Shown: one piece after another, positions 43,165-53,885 of the stretch | How positions within the stretch are numbered: the stretch's first letter is position 1 | Layout: every line of letters starts with the position of its first letter | Source: Tsukamurella conjunctivitidis | GTDB lineage: Bacteria; Actinomycetota; Actinomycetes; Mycobacteriales; Mycobacteriaceae | Length of the DNA: 64,000 bases | Direction of reading: 5' to 3' | Assembly (NCBI RefSeq): GCF_007858475.1 | Contig: NZ_VIGX01000012.1 | Location: 43,865 to 107,864 of the forward strand | Program-made: the position numbers and the translations under genes | The notes under the pieces: model-generated | Seen by the model: only the letters and a program-made list of their open reading frames with translations | What the model was told of the DNA's origin: nothing | Databases searched by the model: none

Positions 43165-44853
43165 ATGCCTGCCTACTGGCCAGAAAACATCCCACGCCAT
43201 CTCGAGTATCCGACAGTCGGGGTCGGCCAGTTGCTGACCGCAGCCTGCCGTCTGCACGGCGATCGCGTCGCTGTCGAAGACGGAGACCTCCGGATGACCT
43301 ACGCCCAGTTGTGGGATGAGGCTACCTCCGTCGCTGCCGCACTCGTGGCGGACGGTGTCCGACCGGGCGATGTTGTGCTGGTGCATTTGCCCAACACAGT
43401 GTGGTTCGTCGTGACCTATCTCGGTGTGCAGCTAGCGGGTGCCGTCGTGTCGCCGGTGAGTCCGCTGCGGCAGGTCGCCGGATTGCGGGACCAGGCGCTC
43501 GAGGTTGATGCCGTCCTGGCGTTCTCGCATCCCTCCCATGTCGGTGCGCTCGTCGAAGCCGCCGCTGGCACCGGTCTACGGCGCATCGTCGTGGTGCCCG
43601 GCTCGGCGGCTGCACCGGCGGAGAGCGCGTCCGTGGGCGATTCTGTGATTGGATTTGCTGAGTGGACGGTGAAGCAGCCGCGTGAATTCGAACCAGTGGT
43701 GGTGGATCGTGACGCGCTCGCGCACCTCGTGTTCACGGGCGGTACCACTGGTGTCTCCAAGGGGGTGCGCACGCTCCAGCGCAACGTCGTCGCGCAGATC
43801 ACCCAGGCGCTGGCCTGGCGCATGGGCAGCCTCATCACCGTGGACAAAAACGGTCGCCTGCAGTTCACCCAATACCGCACGGACGGAGCGCTCGCCATCG
43901 GTGAGACCGTCTCACTGATCGTCGGACCGCTGTATCACACCCAGTCATTGCTGACCATGTGCAACCTCATCTGCGCCGGTGCATCGATCGTATTTCCAGG
44001 GCGATTCTCTCCGGAATCGGTCCTCAGATTGATCGAGGAGAAGGGCGTCACCTACATCAACGGCAGCCCCAGCATGTGGCACTCCCTGTTGAGCTGTCCC
44101 GATATCCGTACCCGGGATCTGTCCTCACTGCGTGCGCTGTCGTCAGGTGCGGCCCCTCTCGATCACGAGACCCTCACCACTATGAAGGACGTCTTTCCCA
44201 GGGCGATGTTGATCGAGGGATACGGATTGACGGAGGGGACGTGCCTGGTGCTGTCCGTTCCGGGTTTTCATGGGGCTCGCCATAAGCAGGGCAGCGTCGG
44301 CCAGCCGATCCCCGACACTGAGTTCGAGATTCGCGACGCCGACGGACAGGCGCTCGGCGCCGGCGCCCAAGGCGAACTCTGGCTACGGGGGCCGCAGATC
44401 GCCGACGGTTACCACCGGCATCCGGACAAGACCGCTGAGCAGTTCGCTGGCGGGTGGTTGCGGACCGGAGACATCGCCTATGCCGACGACGAAGGTTTCC
44501 TATTCATCAGTGGACGCGCAAAGGACATGCTCGTCTACAAGGGGTACAACGTCTATCCCCGCGTTCTCGAAGAGCTGCTGACCAGTGATCCGAACGTCGA
44601 CTCCGCGGCCGTCGTCGGGCGCAGTGATCCCAACGCCGGACAGATCCCGGTGGCGTTCGTGGTGCCCCGGCCGGGACGTACCGTCGAGCCCGATCAACTG
44701 CTTGCCGATGTGGCGGGGCAGGTCCTGCCGTACCAGCGGGTGCGAGAGATCATTGTCGTCGACGCCCTGCCTACGAGCGCCGCGGGCAAGATACTCAAGA
44801 ATGATCTGCGAGCCCGCCTCGACGCCGCACAGTCCAACGCGCGCAGCCAGTAG
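43165..44853 (+). CDS. AMP-dependent acyl-CoA synthetase/ligase
   Basis: An ANL-family ligase of 562 residues with adenylation motifs FTGGTTGVSKGV, EGYGLTEGT, WLRTGDIAYAD and SGRAKDMLVYKGYNVYP, and the catalytic lysine in SAAGKILKNDL. ATG 43165 (MPAYWPENIP) is preferred because GAAAGGA lies upstream; ATG 43135 would add ten residues but has no ribosome site. It follows the acyl-CoA dehydrogenase in the same direction and should activate the pathway acid. Two strong hairpins follow the gene. The acid is not identifiable. Confidence 0.88.
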   Translation: MPAYWPENIPRHLEYPTVGVGQLLTAACRLHGDRVAVEDGDLRMTYAQLWDEATSVAAALVADGVRPGDVVLVHLPNTVWFVVTYLGVQLAGAVVSPVSPLRQVAGLRDQALEVDAVLAFSHPSHVGALVEAAAGTGLRRIVVVPGSAAAPAESASVGDSVIGFAEWTVKQPREFEPVVVDRDALAHLVFTGGTTGVSKGVRTLQRNVVAQITQALAWRMGSLITVDKNGRLQFTQYRTDGALAIGETVSLIVGPLYHTQSLLTMCNLICAGASIVFPGRFSPESVLRLIEEKGVTYINGSPSMWHSLLSCPDIRTRDLSSLRALSSGAAPLDHETLTTMKDVFPRAMLIEGYGLTEGTCLVLSVPGFHGARHKQGSVGQPIPDTEFEIRDADGQALGAGAQGELWLRGPQIADGYHRHPDKTAEQFAGGWLRTGDIAYADDEGFLFISGRAKDMLVYKGYNVYPRVLEELLTSDPNVDSAAVVGRSDPNAGQIPVAFVVPRPGRTVEPDQLLADVAGQVLPYQRVREIIVVDALPTSAAGKILKNDLRARLDAAQSNARSQ

Positions 44854-44882
44854 TCGGACCCACCTGTCTGCACTAAGGTTCC

Positions 44883-44920
44883 TCGGCCGCTGCGACCCTG
44901 GAGGGGGTTGCAGCGGCCGA
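44883..44920. terminator. Bidirectional terminator hairpin
   Basis: TCGGCCGCTGC (44883-44893) pairs perfectly with GCAGCGGCCGA (44910-44920), and the stem continues inward for five more pairs (one G-U). TGTTGTTGTG follows on the plus strand. It sits between the convergent ligase and the fused hydratase/dehydrogenase genes. Confidence 0.75.
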
Positions 44921-44973
44921 TGTTGTTGTGCGAATCAATTCGACCCGATGGGGGTCTGGACCCAGAACACGGT

Positions 44974-45013
44974 GAAGGGAGGGGCCACCCGGTTGCGGTT
45001 GGCCCCTCCCTTC
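44974..45013. terminator. Second bidirectional terminator hairpin
   Basis: GAAGGGAGGGGCCA (44974-44987) pairs perfectly with TGGCCCCTCCCTTC (45000-45013) around a 12-base loop. The A/T ends beside a G/C stem suit termination from either side. It ends 11 bases from the stop of the minus-strand gene. Confidence 0.8.
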
Positions 45014-45024
45014 GCCGTTGGTGG

Positions 45025-47097
45025 TCAGCCGAACGTGCCACCTTCTTTGGCCAGGCGGACCAACAGCGGCGCAGGCTGCCAGCCGTCGGGGTTGTCGGCG
45101 ATCAACTCGGCGAGCACCCGGTCGAGGCCGATCTGGTCGGCGTAGTACATGGGGCCGCCCAGGTGTCGGGGGAAGCCGTAGCCGGACACGTAGACAACGT
45201 CGATGTCGGACGATCGCTGAGCGATGCCTTCGTCGAGTATTCGGGCGCCCTCGTCAACCAGGGCGTACACCAGGCTTTCGGCGACCTGCCGATCGCTGGG
45301 GCGTTCATCTACGGCGATGCGGGGTCGGAAACGAGAGAGCATTTCCTCCACGACGGGGCTCGGTGCCGGGTTCCGGCCGCCGTTCGGGTAGTCGTACCAG
45401 CCAGCGCCAGTCTTCTGACCGAATCGTCCCATCTCGCAGAGGGTGTCAGAGATGGTGTCGTGCGGCATGTCGGGGTTCTCGGCGTATCGGCGTTTACGCA
45501 CAGACCAGCCGACGTCGTTGCCTGCAAGATCCCCCACACGGTAGGGGCCCATGGCGAAGCCGAAGGATTCGATCGCGTTGTCGATGTCCTGCGGCGATAG
45601 GCCAGATCGAAGAAGCCGGCCGGCCGCGTCACGGTAGCTCTGCAGCATCCGGTTGCCGATGAAGCCGTCACATACACCTGACACGACGGCGGTCTTGCCG
45701 AGGCGGCGGGCGGTGGTCATCGCGGTCGCGAGCACGTCGGGTGCGGTGCGGTCTCCGCGGACCACCTCGAGCAGCTTCATGACGTGGGCGGGGCTGAAGA
45801 AGTGCAACCCGACGACGTCCTGGGGGCGTTCGGTGACGTCCGCAAGTTCGTCCACGTCGAGAGTGGAGGTGTTGGTTGCGAGAATTGCTCCCGGTTTCAT
45901 CACGGCATCGAGGCGCGAGAACACGCTTCGTTTGACATCCCAGCTCTCGAAGACGGCCTCTACCACGAGATCGGCATTCGCGCCGTCAAGCAGATCAACG
46001 CTAGTGCGCAAGCGCAGCAGTCGCGAGTCCCGCTCGCTCGAGCTCAGCGTTCCCTTGCGCACGTGGGAGTCTAAGATTGCGGTGATGGTTCCGCGACCAC
46101 GTTCCAGTGCGTCCCTCGTCGTGTCGATCAGGGTGACGGGTAACCCTGCATTGAGGAAGTTCACGGCAATACCGCAACCCATGGTGCCCGCCCCGATGAC
46201 CACAACCGTCTCGATTGTGCGCGCGACCGTGTCCTCGGGCAGATTCGGGATCTTGCGGGCCCGGCGTTCGGCAAAGAAGACGTGACGGAGACCGGCTGAC
46301 TGCGCGCCTCCGACCAGTCGCAGAAAGGTGTCGCGCTCTTCGGCGATGGCGTCATCGAACGGTGTGGCCGCCGAATGGGCAATAAGGTCCAGCGCCGCGA
46401 TCGGTGCCTCGAGGCCTCGGTGCTTGGCGCGCAGCGATGCGTGCATCTCGGACAACTGGTTGTCCCCGATCCGATCGGCGGGAGTGAGATCGCGCAGGCG
46501 GGGCAAGGGACGAGCATCAGCGCTACGAGCTGCGACCTGCACTGCGTGTACGACGATGTCGCCGTCGCACAAACCCTCGAATAGTCGCTGCCCGGGGATG
46601 GCGGCGAGCTCTGCGGCTGCCTTAGGTTTCCCGGTCGTGATGAGGTCGGCGGCTGCTGCCATGCCGATGGCGCGTGGAAGGCGTTGTGTTCCTCCGGAGC
46701 CGGGCACGAAGCCGAGGTTCACCTCCGGTAGGGCGAGGGAGCTCGACGGCGTGGCGACTCGGTAGTGCATCGCAAGCGCCAGCTCGAGGCCACCACCGAA
46801 ACACGTGCCGTCGATGGCGGCGACGATCGGCTTCGGGGAGGCGTCAACTTCGCCGATGATCTCGGCCAGCGTGGGTGTGGCCGTCGAACGGGGGGTTCCG
46901 AATTCGGTGATGTCGGCCCCGGCGGAGAAGCATCCTTCTCGCCCGGTCACCACCACGGCTCGGATGGCGTCCGAGCCCAGTGCCCGCCGCAGTTCGCACA
47001 GCAGTTCGGTGCGGACCGTGTGTCCGAGTCCGTTGACAGGGGGGTGGTCGATGGTGACGACGGCGACGCCGCAGTCGACACGAGAAGTCACAGGCAT
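45025..47097 (-). CDS. Fused enoyl-CoA hydratase / 3-hydroxyacyl-CoA dehydrogenase
   Basis: A 690-residue bifunctional beta-oxidation enzyme of the FadB/FadJ/MFP type. The N-terminal crotonase half keeps both glutamates ([14 protein letters not shown] and [16 protein letters not shown]). The dehydrogenase half has NAD-binding [18 protein letters not shown] near residue 300, the catalytic HFFSPAH and GFIGNRM segments, and a C-terminal domain with [14 protein letters not shown] 47097 is used because AGGAAG lies five bases upstream; an earlier ATG would add 14 residues. It is transcribed with the hydratase and the flavoprotein gene upstream, 38 bases apart. Confidence 0.9.
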   Translation of the reverse strand: MPVTSRVDCGVAVVTIDHPPVNGLGHTVRTELLCELRRALGSDAIRAVVVTGREGCFSAGADITEFGTPRSTATPTLAEIIGEVDASPKPIVAAIDGTCFGGGLELALAMHYRVATPSSSLALPEVNLGFVPGSGGTQRLPRAIGMAAAADLITTGKPKAAAELAAIPGQRLFEGLCDGDIVVHAVQVAARSADARPLPRLRDLTPADRIGDNQLSEMHASLRAKHRGLEAPIAALDLIAHSAATPFDDAIAEERDTFLRLVGGAQSAGLRHVFFAERRARKIPNLPEDTVARTIETVVVIGAGTMGCGIAVNFLNAGLPVTLIDTTRDALERGRGTITAILDSHVRKGTLSSSERDSRLLRLRTSVDLLDGANADLVVEAVFESWDVKRSVFSRLDAVMKPGAILATNTSTLDVDELADVTERPQDVVGLHFFSPAHVMKLLEVVRGDRTAPDVLATAMTTARRLGKTAVVSGVCDGFIGNRMLQSYRDAAGRLLRSGLSPQDIDNAIESFGFAMGPYRVGDLAGNDVGWSVRKRRYAENPDMPHDTISDTLCEMGRFGQKTGAGWYDYPNGGRNPAPSPVVEEMLSRFRPRIAVDERPSDRQVAESLVYALVDEGARILDEGIAQRSSDIDVVYVSGYGFPRHLGGPMYYADQIGLDRVLAELIADNPDGWQPAPLLVRLAKEGGTFG

Positions 47098-47135
47098 GGA
47101 TCTTCCTTCATGGTTTGGTATCGAGACGGTGCTCG

Positions 47136-47900
47136 TCACCGATCGCCTGAGCGTCGCGGAGCGGGCTGGTATTGAGCGATCGCGCGAATGGTTTCGGGAT
47201 GCGCGAAGAGGTTGGCGAAGACGTCGACGCTAGCGTCGATGCCCTCCTGAAGGCTTGTGTTCAACCACGTCTCGAATAGTCCCTTCTGTGCCGCCATTAC
47301 CTGCGGCGTGTACGAACCGAGTTGCTTGGCAAACGCCAGCGCGGTCTCGCTCAGCTCGCTTGCGTCCACGATTCGGTTCGCCATCCCCGTGTGAGCGAAG
47401 TCGGACAGCGGATACATCTCGCCCGTCAAGATGATTTCCTTGGCCTTGGACAGGCCCACGTACTGGTGCAGCAGTGCAGCATCGACCACGGACGGGATTC
47501 CGAGCTTGACTTCGGGCAGCCCGAACTGCACATCGGGATGTGCCACTCGCAGATCACATGCCAGGGCCATTTCGAAGGCCGCACCGATGCAGTAGCCATT
47601 GATCAGTGCCACCGTCGGTACGGGGGACAGACGGATGGCTCCGACACAGTCACGCACCCGCGCGATGCTCTCGCGGGCACTCTGCGGGGTGGCGTCGGCG
47701 AAGGTTTTGACGTGCATCCCGGCCGAGAAGGCCCGGTCACCGGTGCCGGTGAGAATGATCGCCCGCACGTGCGAGCTGGCGGATTGGACGCCGTCAGTGA
47801 TCGCGTCGAGGTCTTCGACCTGCAGTGCGTTACGAATCTCCGGCCGGTCGAGGGTGATCCACCGGATTCCGTCCTCGTCGCGGATGAGGGGCAGTCCCAT
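47136..47900 (-). CDS. Enoyl-CoA hydratase/isomerase family protein
   Basis: A 254-residue crotonase. Oxyanion-hole residues are in RAFSAGMHVKTFA and the two catalytic glutamate positions are retained (GAAFEMALACDLRV and LPEVKLGIPSVVDA), so hydratase activity is likely. It lies in a three-gene minus-strand operon between the nitronate-monooxygenase-like gene and the fused enzyme. It would hydrate a second enoyl-CoA intermediate or one the fused enzyme does not accept; this is inference. Confidence 0.85.
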   Translation of the reverse strand: MGLPLIRDEDGIRWITLDRPEIRNALQVEDLDAITDGVQSASSHVRAIILTGTGDRAFSAGMHVKTFADATPQSARESIARVRDCVGAIRLSPVPTVALINGYCIGAAFEMALACDLRVAHPDVQFGLPEVKLGIPSVVDAALLHQYVGLSKAKEIILTGEMYPLSDFAHTGMANRIVDASELSETALAFAKQLGSYTPQVMAAQKGLFETWLNTSLQEGIDASVDVFANLFAHPETIRAIAQYQPAPRRSGDR

Positions 47901-47966
47901 GACGTGCTCACTTTCTTTCTTAAGGATGGCTGTAGCGAACAGGAAACTCGGGCAGGCGCATTCGAC

Positions 47967-49109
<1,143 letters not shown>

Positions 49110-49193
49110 TCAGGCCAGGCATAATGTGTGCCCTATGAGAGCCTCCCGGTCAGCTGCTGTCGCCACAATCTTCCAGCGCTCCGGCGGTCTGGG

Positions 49194-50078
49194 ATGACGG
49201 AGCTGAGCCTGAGTGAAGTGGATTTGCGGCTGATCGAGTACTTCGTGGCGGTGGCTGACCACGGAACGGTGACCCGCGCGGCACAGAGCCTGTACGTCGC
49301 ACAGCCGTCGCTGTCCCAGGCGATCCGGACCCTCGAGCGCAAACTCGGGGTCACCCTCTTTCGCCGGTCAGGGCGGGGGCTGACACTCACCACGGACGGG
49401 ACCCTGCTCCTCGCACCTGCGCGGCGGATCCTGACCGACGTGCACCTCGCCGTCGAACAGGTGAAGGCGGTGCGCGACGTGGCCGGCGGCCGACTCAAAC
49501 TGGCAGCACTGTCGAGTCTGGCGATCGATCCCCTCGCGGGGCTGCTGAGTCGTTTCCACACGCAGTGTCCAAACGTGGTGCTCGATGTCGCGGATGCGGA
49601 CAACTTCGCCGACGTCGTCGAGTCGGTTCGGGAGGGACGAACCGAACTCGGTTTGACAGAACTGAGCGAACCCACGCACTCACTGCAGACGAGGTTCGTT
49701 CAGGAGCAGGAAATCGCTCTTGTTCTTCCACTGGAGCTTGCCGCGACTGTTCCCGACCCCGTGCCGATGCCCGCGGCCGCCGACCTACCCGTCGTGGTGG
49801 AACTGTCGACCACCTTCGGCCGGGCTTTCATCGATACCACTCTCGCCGGCACGCTGAGAAACGTCGTGGTGGAATGCGCCCACCGTCAGGCTCTATGGGA
49901 ACTGGTGCGCGCCGGAGTAGGCGCGACCGTGCTACCGCGCCGATTCGCCGAGACCGAACTCGAAGGCGTGGTCGTCAGGTCCTTCTCCCCACCGATCACC
50001 CGGCCGATCGGATGGGTGTTCCGGCCGGGGCCGCTGTCTCCAGCCGCGGAGGCGTTCCTCGAATCGTCAATGCCATGA
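49194..50078 (+). CDS. LysR-family regulator
   Basis: A 294-residue LysR-type regulator. The winged HTH is RLIEYFVAVADHGTVTRAAQSLYVAQPSLSQAIRTLERKLG (about 12-52); the substrate-binding domain follows. ATG 49194 is preferred over a GTG at 49128 because CATAAT (49120-49125) looks like the -10 and would start the RNA near 49132. It is divergent from the flavoprotein-hydratase-fused enzyme operon, its likely target. Its 3-prime end overlaps the next LysR gene by 12 bases on the other strand. Confidence 0.87.
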   Translation: MTELSLSEVDLRLIEYFVAVADHGTVTRAAQSLYVAQPSLSQAIRTLERKLGVTLFRRSGRGLTLTTDGTLLLAPARRILTDVHLAVEQVKAVRDVAGGRLKLAALSSLAIDPLAGLLSRFHTQCPNVVLDVADADNFADVVESVREGRTELGLTELSEPTHSLQTRFVQEQEIALVLPLELAATVPDPVPMPAAADLPVVVELSTTFGRAFIDTTLAGTLRNVVVECAHRQALWELVRAGVGATVLPRRFAETELEGVVVRSFSPPITRPIGWVFRPGPLSPAAEAFLESSMP

Positions 50079-50957
50079 AACCTGTCTCGCGCGCACTGTC
50101 TCGACGAAGACGCGTCCGGCGACAGAGAGCCGGTCCGGGTCATAGACGAGACCGACTGGGCTGCTAACCCGCGGCGAGATCGATCGGACAGTAGCCCCCC
50201 GCCTCTGCGCCTCCTCGGCCAACGGTCGGTCGAGGAATGCGGCGCCCAGCCCTGCGAGTACGTAACTGAGCCGCGCTTCGCGGTGTTCCAATACCGCCGA
50301 TACGCGCAGTTCGCGCCCTGCCCGGCGTACCTCGATTTCGATCTCTCGTGCTCGCGGAGTCCCCTTCGGCACCACCACGAACGGAGTATCGGGCACGTCG
50401 GCCAGCATCAGCGGGTCCGTACCCGGAACGCCCATCCCTGGTGGGAAGGTCAACCACCACTCCTGTTCGCCAAACTCGAGCTCGGCCAATCCTGTTCCGA
50501 CCGCAACAGGCAGATGACAGATCGCGATCTCGCAGTGGCCTTCGCGGAGCAGCAACGGTGCGGCAGCCTCGTCGCTAAGCTCGCTGATCCGAAGCACCAC
50601 GCCGGGCGCCTCACGCCGAACAGCTGCCACGATGTCCGCCAGAGTGCCGGCGGACATCGTTGATGCGGCCGCCAGATCGAGTCGGCCGCGGGCGCGACCG
50701 ATGTTGTCGGACAGCGCACTGCCCGCCACTATGAGATCCCGCATCACCCGACGGGCCGGACCGACAAGTGCATGGCCAGCCGACGACAGCACCATCCCCC
50801 GGCCAATCCGATGGAACAACAGCACGCCGAGCTCGCGTTCGGTCAACCGGATTGCCTGGGAAATCGTCGGCTGCGCGAGGTTGAGAGCGGAAGCGGCCGC
50901 ATTGATCCCCCCGTGGTCGACCACGGCAAGGAAGTACTCGAACTGGTATCGCTCCAC
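50067..50957 (-). CDS. LysR-family regulator
   Basis: A 296-residue LysR-type regulator with HTH YFLAVVDHGGINAAASALNLAQPTISQAIRLTERELGVLLF (about 8-48) and a complete effector domain. It is tail-to-tail with the other LysR gene, and divergent from the acyl-CoA dehydrogenase at 51234 across 276 bases that hold a GATCA-N6-TGATC palindrome. It probably controls the dehydrogenase-MFS-thiolase-hydratase genes. Two LysR genes back to back, each facing a catabolic operon, suggest two induction signals in one pathway. Confidence 0.87.
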   Translation of the reverse strand: MERYQFEYFLAVVDHGGINAAASALNLAQPTISQAIRLTERELGVLLFHRIGRGMVLSSAGHALVGPARRVMRDLIVAGSALSDNIGRARGRLDLAAASTMSAGTLADIVAAVRREAPGVVLRISELSDEAAAPLLLREGHCEIAICHLPVAVGTGLAELEFGEQEWWLTFPPGMGVPGTDPLMLADVPDTPFVVVPKGTPRAREIEIEVRRAGRELRVSAVLEHREARLSYVLAGLGAAFLDRPLAEEAQRRGATVRSISPRVSSPVGLVYDPDRLSVAGRVFVETVRARQVSWH

Positions 50958-51121
50958 AAGATCCGCCTTCCGCCGGCGTCCACCTCAGCCGTTGACCAGC
51001 GCAGTCAGGATGACCAGCAGGTATAGGCGCTGACTCTCAGTTGTATCACTGCCCGGTCCTGGTCCAGCCGTCGCGGCCATGGTTGCTTGGAACCAGAGCG
51101 GCATCGCCGACGTGAGCTTCG

Positions 51122-51137
51122 GATCACCGCCCTGATC
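51122..51137. promoter_or_regulatory. Candidate LysR operator
   Basis: GATCA (51122-51126) and TGATC (51133-51137) form a perfect inverted repeat around CCGCCC. It is 96 bases before the dehydrogenase ATG and 165 before the LysR start, a normal place for LysR control of a divergent pair. Confidence 0.4.
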
Positions 51138-51233
51138 AAGTCATGTCGCTCGGCAAATGCACACAGAACACGGCTTCGGTCGGAGTGGCCGATCCGATTT
51201 CGCCGTCTATAGCCCTTTGGCAGGAGAGCACCC

Positions 51234-52403
51234 ATGGACTTCTCGTTGACCGACGAGCAGAAGGCAATCCGGGACACCACCCGGGCCTTCATCGACAAGG
51301 AAGTGCGACCTCTCGAGCAGGAGGTTCTGCTGCGTGAGCGTCAGCACCGCATCGGCCTGGAGCCCAGCGAACTGCGCGAATTGCAACTCAAAGCCAAGAA
51401 GTTCGGGTTCTGGGGTATCGCCTCCCCCGAGGAGTACGGAGGCATGAACCTCCCTGCAGTCACCCAATCCCTGATCTGGACCGAGATCGGGAAGACCTTC
51501 ATCCCGTTCCGCTTCGGCGGCGATGCCGACATCCTGCTGCGCCACACCAACGAAGAACAGGCGGAGGAGTATCTCTTCCCGTCGATCGACGGCGATCGCA
51601 TCTCGTGCTTCGCGATCACCGAACCCGGCGCCGGCTCGGATGCCGCCAACATCAGGACCTCCGCAAGCAAAGTCGACGACCACTGGGTCATCAACGGCGA
51701 GAAGACGTTCATCACCAACGGAAATGAAGCGGACTTCGCCATCGTCATCGCGGTCACTGATCGAGAGAAGGGCGCCCGACACGGCTCTACCGCCTTCCTC
51801 GTCGACCGAGACATGGGCTGGAAGTCTGAATTCATCGCGACCATGGGAGAGGGCGGACCCGCCTCGCTCATCTTCGACAACGTCCGCGTCCCTCACCGCA
51901 ACGTCCTCGGCGAGGTCGGACAAGGCTTCGATCTCGCGATGGAATGGATCGGCCGGGGTCGATACACCATTCCGTCGCAGGCCGTCGGCAGCGCCGAACG
52001 TGCTCTGCAGATGGCCATCGATCACGCCAACACCCGCGAGACATTCGGTCGCAAGATCGGCACCAACCAGGCCATCCAATGGATGATCGCCGATTCCGAG
52101 GTCGAACTAGAAGCGGCACGTCTGCTGGTGCTGCGCGCCGCGTGGATCATCGACCAGCAACGCAGCCCCCGCCACGCCTCCTCCATCGCCAAGCTGTACG
52201 GCGCCGGCATGGTCAACCGCGTCATCGACCGCGTCCTGCAGATCCATGGCGGCATGGGATACACGCGCGAACTCCCGCTCGAGCGTTGGTACCGGTCTGT
52301 CCGCGTATTCCGAATCCTCGAGGGATCCGACGAGATCCAGCGACTAATCATCTCACGCGACCTGCTGCGGGGCTACACCAAGCTCGGCGCCGAACTGACC
52401 TGA
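51234..52403 (+). CDS. Acyl-CoA dehydrogenase
   Basis: A 389-residue acyl-CoA dehydrogenase. FAD/substrate signatures AITEPGAGSDAANI and INGEKTFITNG are in the middle domain; the C-terminal domain ends QIHGGMGYTRELPLERWYRSVRVFRILEGSDEIQRLIISRDLL, with Glu in EGSDEI in the usual position. CAGGAGAG lies nine bases before ATG 51234. It heads a plus-strand series with MFS, thiolase and a crotonase, separated by gaps of about 75-110 bases, which may be one transcript under the divergent LysR. Confidence 0.9.
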   Translation: MDFSLTDEQKAIRDTTRAFIDKEVRPLEQEVLLRERQHRIGLEPSELRELQLKAKKFGFWGIASPEEYGGMNLPAVTQSLIWTEIGKTFIPFRFGGDADILLRHTNEEQAEEYLFPSIDGDRISCFAITEPGAGSDAANIRTSASKVDDHWVINGEKTFITNGNEADFAIVIAVTDREKGARHGSTAFLVDRDMGWKSEFIATMGEGGPASLIFDNVRVPHRNVLGEVGQGFDLAMEWIGRGRYTIPSQAVGSAERALQMAIDHANTRETFGRKIGTNQAIQWMIADSEVELEAARLLVLRAAWIIDQQRSPRHASSIAKLYGAGMVNRVIDRVLQIHGGMGYTRELPLERWYRSVRVFRILEGSDEIQRLIISRDLLRGYTKLGAELT

Positions 52404-52508
52404 GCATCGAATCGGCCTGGTGGACTGCGCCCCGATGCCGAAAGACTGATCATCACGACCTTCATGGCCCCTTGCCTACATTCGATTCATCTACAAAGGA
52501 TGCCCGAA

Positions 52509-53810
52509 ATGACCACCACCAGAAGCCTCAACCCGAATGAAACGGATCATGGGCAATATCGGCAAGCATGGATGATGACTCTCATGCTTGTCGCGCTCTA
52601 CATGCTAAATTGGGCCGACAAGGCAGTTCTCGGCATCGTCGCACAGCCGCTGAAAGAGGAGTTAGGTTTCACCGCTGCCCAGATCGGTCTGGCCAGCAGC
52701 CTCTTCTATTTGACGTTCAGCCTCGGTGGATTTCTGGCTGGCCCGCTGAACCGCTGGATGGGGCTGCGTTGGGCGCTGGTCGTCATGGCAGTGGTGTGGG
52801 CCGCGTCGATGCTGCCGATGGTGTTCGCCGCGAGCTTTGCAGTGCTGATCGCGAGTCGGTGCCTGCTCGGTCTCGGCGAGGGCCCCAATTCAGCGCTCGC
52901 GAACACCGCGGCGTTCTCCTGGTTCCCCGAGGAGAAACGGGGACTACCGGCGGCGGCCATTACTTCCGGCGGATCGATCGCCAAGATCGCCTTTGCACCG
53001 GTCCTGGCCCTCGTCACCTCCGTGTTCGGCTGGCGCGCCGCCTTCATCACGCTGGCGATCGCCGCGCTGATCTGGGTTCCGATCTGGTTGGCGCTCTGGC
53101 GGCCCGGCCCCTTCGGTGCCGAGCGCCGCACCGGCGCCACCGAGAAGGCCCCCGCCGCCCGAGCGGCGAACAGGGCGTCATTGCGGCGGGCCATCGTGAC
53201 CCGTACCTTCATCGGCGGGTTCCTCGCCGCCGCGGCAATGTATGCAATTGCGGCGATGGTGATCACCTGGCTGCCTTCCTACCTCGAAGTGGGCTTGGGC
53301 TACAGCCGGGTCGCCGCCGGATCTCTGCTCGCCGTTCCCAGCATCGCGGCGTTCGTGTGTCTGTTGTCCGTCTCCGCGTTGATCGATCGCGCGGTCAGCC
53401 GAGGAACAAACGTCCGACTCATGCGAGTGGTGATCCCCGCCCTCGGGCTCGTCGTCTGCGGCCTATCCCTGATCGTTGTGCCCTACGTCGGTTCCGCCGT
53501 CCTTGTCGTCGTTATCGTCTCGGTCGGATATGGCCTCGGAATGAGCATCCTGCCCCAGCTCAATGCTGTCATGTCGATGATCTTTCCGCGGCACCAGGTA
53601 GCCGGGGGTCTCGGGATCTTCCTTGCCTTGACCTCATTCGGCCCGCTCGTCGCACCCTATGTCTCTGGATTGATCATCGATGGCGCCGCACTCCCGGCCG
53701 ACGGCTATGCCACCGCCTTCCAAGCAATCGGCGTCGTCGCGGTACTCGGCGCAGTGATCGCCCTGTTCACTGTCAACCCGGTCCGCGACCGAGCACACGC
53801 CGGTCAGTGA
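52509..53810 (+). CDS. MFS transporter (organic acid uptake type)
   Basis: A major facilitator of 433 residues with 12 TM helices. TM1 reads LVALYMLNWADKAVLGIV and is followed by PLKEELGF, like the ACS/AAHS carriers for organic and aromatic acids (usually N-x-x-D-R). A loop of about 25 polar residues divides the halves (ERRTGATEKAPAARAANR). AAAGGA lies eight bases before ATG 52509; ATG 52464 is possible but has no ribosome site. Placed among beta-oxidation genes, it most likely brings in the growth substrate. Confidence 0.82.
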   Translation: MTTTRSLNPNETDHGQYRQAWMMTLMLVALYMLNWADKAVLGIVAQPLKEELGFTAAQIGLASSLFYLTFSLGGFLAGPLNRWMGLRWALVVMAVVWAASMLPMVFAASFAVLIASRCLLGLGEGPNSALANTAAFSWFPEEKRGLPAAAITSGGSIAKIAFAPVLALVTSVFGWRAAFITLAIAALIWVPIWLALWRPGPFGAERRTGATEKAPAARAANRASLRRAIVTRTFIGGFLAAAAMYAIAAMVITWLPSYLEVGLGYSRVAAGSLLAVPSIAAFVCLLSVSALIDRAVSRGTNVRLMRVVIPALGLVVCGLSLIVVPYVGSAVLVVVIVSVGYGLGMSILPQLNAVMSMIFPRHQVAGGLGIFLALTSFGPLVAPYVSGLIIDGAALPADGYATAFQAIGVVAVLGAVIALFTVNPVRDRAHAGQ

Positions 53811-53885
53811 GCTGCCACAGACACCGGAATTTGCCTCGACACCGCGGATCCCGGCCCGCATCCCCCTCATCTGACAGGAGAATCC

